Of a stretch of 64,000 bases of DNA, positions 62,615 to 64,000 are shown piece after piece. This stretch comes from Dama dama (Eukaryota; Chordata; Mammalia; Artiodactyla; Cervidae): assembly GCF_033118175.1 (NCBI RefSeq), contig NW_026870906.1, forward strand, positions 1,116,001 to 1,180,000, read 5' to 3'. Under the pieces are notes generated by a model. That model was not told where the DNA came from, ran no database searches, and saw only the letters and a program-made list of their open reading frames with translations. The translations under genes and the position numbers were made by a program. Position 1 is the first letter of the stretch. Each line of letters opens with the position of its first letter.

Positions 62615-64000
62615 TTTTCAGGCTATTCATTCATTTCAACACCGCTTCATTCTCCTCCTAATTTTCAGACCGTTTCATGCTCCTCATATTTTTGACACCT
62701 TTTGAAGCTCTTCATATTTTTCACAACTTTTCAGGCGCTTCATGTTTTTGAACACCGCTTCATGCTTCTCCTATATTTCAGAAACTTTCATGCTCCTCAT
62801 GTATTACACACCTTTTGAAGCTCTTCATATTTTTCACACCTTTTCAGGCTCTTCATGTTTTTCAAAACCACTTCATGCTCCTTCTATTTTTCAGACCGTT
62901 TCATGCTCCTCATATTTTTGACAACTTGTGAAGCTCTTCATATTTTCACACTTTTTCAGGCTATTCATGCATTTCAACACCGCTTCAGTATCCTCCTATT
63001 TTTCAGACCGTTTCATGCTCCTCATATTTTTAACACCTTTTGAAGCTCTTCATATTTTTCACACTTTTTCAGGCTCTTCATGTTTTTCAACAACACTTCA
63101 TGCTCCTCTTAATTTTTAGACCGTTTCATGCTCCTCATATTTTTGACATCTTTAGAAGCTCTTCATAATTTTCACTAATTTTCTGGCTCTTCATGTTTTT
63201 CAACAAAACTTAATGCTCCTCTTAATTTTGAGACCGTTTCATGCTCCTCATATTTTTGACACCTTTTGAAGCTCTTTATATTTTTCACACCTTTTCTGGC
63301 TCTTCATGTTTTTCAACATCGCTTCATGCTCATCCTATATTTCAGACCGTTTCATGCTCCTCATATTTTTCACACCTTTTGAAGCTCTTCATCTATTTCA
63401 CACCTTTTCAGGCTCTTCATGTTTTTCAACACCACTTCATGCTCCTCCTATTTCTCAGACCTTTTCATGCTCATCTCATTTCTGACACCTTTTGAAGCTC
63501 TTCATGTTTTCCACACCTGTTGAAGCTCTTCATATTTTTCACACGTTTTCAGGCTCTTCATGTTTCTCAACATCGCTTCATGCTCCTCTTATTTTTGAGA
63601 CCGTTTCATGCTCCTCATATATTTGACACCTTTTGAAACTGATCATATTTTTCACACCTTTTCAAGCTCTTCATGTTTTTGAACACCACTTCATGCTCCT
63701 CCTATTTTTCATACCGTTTCATGTTCCTCATGTATTTCACACCTTTGAAGCTCTTCATATTTTTCACACCTTTTCAGGCTATTCATGTTTTTGAACACAG
63801 CTTCATGCTCCTCCTATTTTTCAGACCGTTTCAAGCTCCTCATGTTTTTGATACCTTTTAAAGCTCTTCATATATTTCACACCTTTTCAGGCTCTTCATG
63901 TTTTTCAACACCACAACATGCTCCGTCTATTTTCAAGACCGTTTCATACTCATCTCATTTTTGACACCTTTTGAAGCTCTTCATATTCTTCACACCTTTT

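Larger units (their letters stand above)
1..64000 (+). repeat. Satellite array, 28 bp monomer organised mainly as a 113 bp higher-order repeat
   Basis: Every line read is a head-to-tail run of a 28 bp monomer: a CTCAT or CTTCAT start, a run of about five T, an ACACC or AGACC motif, a second T-run, then CATGCT, GAAGCT or CAGGCT. In most of the window four monomer types alternate as a-b-c-d. Type c has one extra A (CAACACC for CACACC), making it 29 bp and the composite 113 bp. That predicts about 560 composite units or 2,260 monomers in the window, an arithmetic estimate rather than a count. I saw no inverted monomers. By hand, the consensus is about 45% T, 28% C, 18% A and 9% G on this strand. 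No interruption by unique DNA, mobile element or microsatellite was found. The family is not one I can name, and the species is undetermined. Confidence 0.97.
57951..64000 (+). repeat. Subfamily F, right part: overlapping super-repeats of about 1.7-2.4 kb
   Basis: Long matches tile this region. They are 58020-58480 with 60390-60850 (offset 2369); 59090-60600 with 61090-62600 (offset 2002, several short exchanges inside); 61250-61830 with 62926-63506 (offset 1676); and 58700-58960 with about 62600-62865. Diagnostics include TTTTCCACACCGC with GCTGCTCCTC, CATTCATTCCAACACC or its variants, TTAGAAGCTCTTCATAATT, and GTTTTGAACACAGC. The array runs off the right edge without a change in character. 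Confidence 0.8.

Noticed and set aside
1..64000. Hundreds of open frames of 60-200 codons on the + strand
   Set aside because: The 113 bp period is not divisible by 3, so the same peptide strings recur in all three frames and end at the TGA codons in TTTTTGACACC and TTTTGAAGC. There is no start context, codon bias or unique sequence to support coding.
1..64000. CRISPR array
   Set aside because: The 28 bp spacing resembles a CRISPR repeat length, but there are no unique spacers: every base belongs to a diverged copy of the same monomer. No cas genes or leader are present.
1..64000. Centromere protein B box or telomere repeat
   Set aside because: I found no sequence resembling the CENP-B box core and no TTAGGG-type or similar telomeric run. 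Centromere identity cannot be claimed from this window.
1..64000. Transposon-derived or retroviral sequence, tRNA or rRNA genes
   Set aside because: No stretch departs from the repeat for more than a few bases. No terminal repeats, polymerase motifs, cloverleaf or rRNA-like sequence was seen on either strand.

Overview
The whole 64 kb window is one uninterrupted satellite (tandem-repeat) array. I see no unique sequence, convincing gene, RNA gene or recognisable transposon. Such a long array of a short monomer, with repeats nested on several scales, points to heterochromatin (centromeric, pericentromeric, subtelomeric or sex-chromosomal) of a large-genome eukaryote. The sequence does not identify the species. 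The DNA is AT-rich (about 37% G+C by hand count of the consensus) and strongly strand-biased: about 73% of + strand consensus bases are pyrimidines, and every monomer I read points the same way.

The basic unit is a 28 bp monomer built on a CTC/CTT-CAT-A-T5 core, an ACACC/AGACC motif, a T-run and CATGCT. Over most of the window four diverged monomers form a 113 bp higher-order repeat (28+28+29+28). They are a (TTTTTGACACC...GAAGCT), b (TTTTTCACACC...CATGCT or CAGGCT), c (29 bp, extra A: TTCAACACCG) and d (CTCCTATTTTTCAGACCG). Blocks of these 113 bp units have themselves been duplicated, giving a third tier of about 2.0 to 3.6 kb.

Layout: 1-800 partial B super-unit; 800-3030 block C1; 3103-17840 tandem B super-units of about 3.0-3.6 kb; 17841-23480 a mosaic B' array with an offset near 3.63 kb; 23481-25915 block D, mainly simple 28 bp monomers; 25916-29270 block E1; 29271-32142 block C2; 32143-33070 a short mixed segment; 33071-36428 block E2, almost identical to E1; 36429-38250 block C3 with a cluster of single-base indels; 38251-40808 a displaced B segment; 40809-64000 a second subfamily (F: TTTTTGAACACCGCTTC, CAGGCT, CATGTATTTCACACC) with its own 0.6-3.5 kb duplications.

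No genes act together here. Open reading frames are abundant only because the monomers contain few stop codons on the + strand. The 113 bp period is not a multiple of 3, so the same peptides recur in all three frames, and I annotate none as coding. The points worth following up are the three-tier hierarchy, the recent E1/E2 duplication, the subfamily switch at a broken monomer (about 40808), the indel cluster at 37.4-38.5 kb that suggests an assembly problem, and the dense T-box-like and splice-acceptor-like motifs that every repeat carries.
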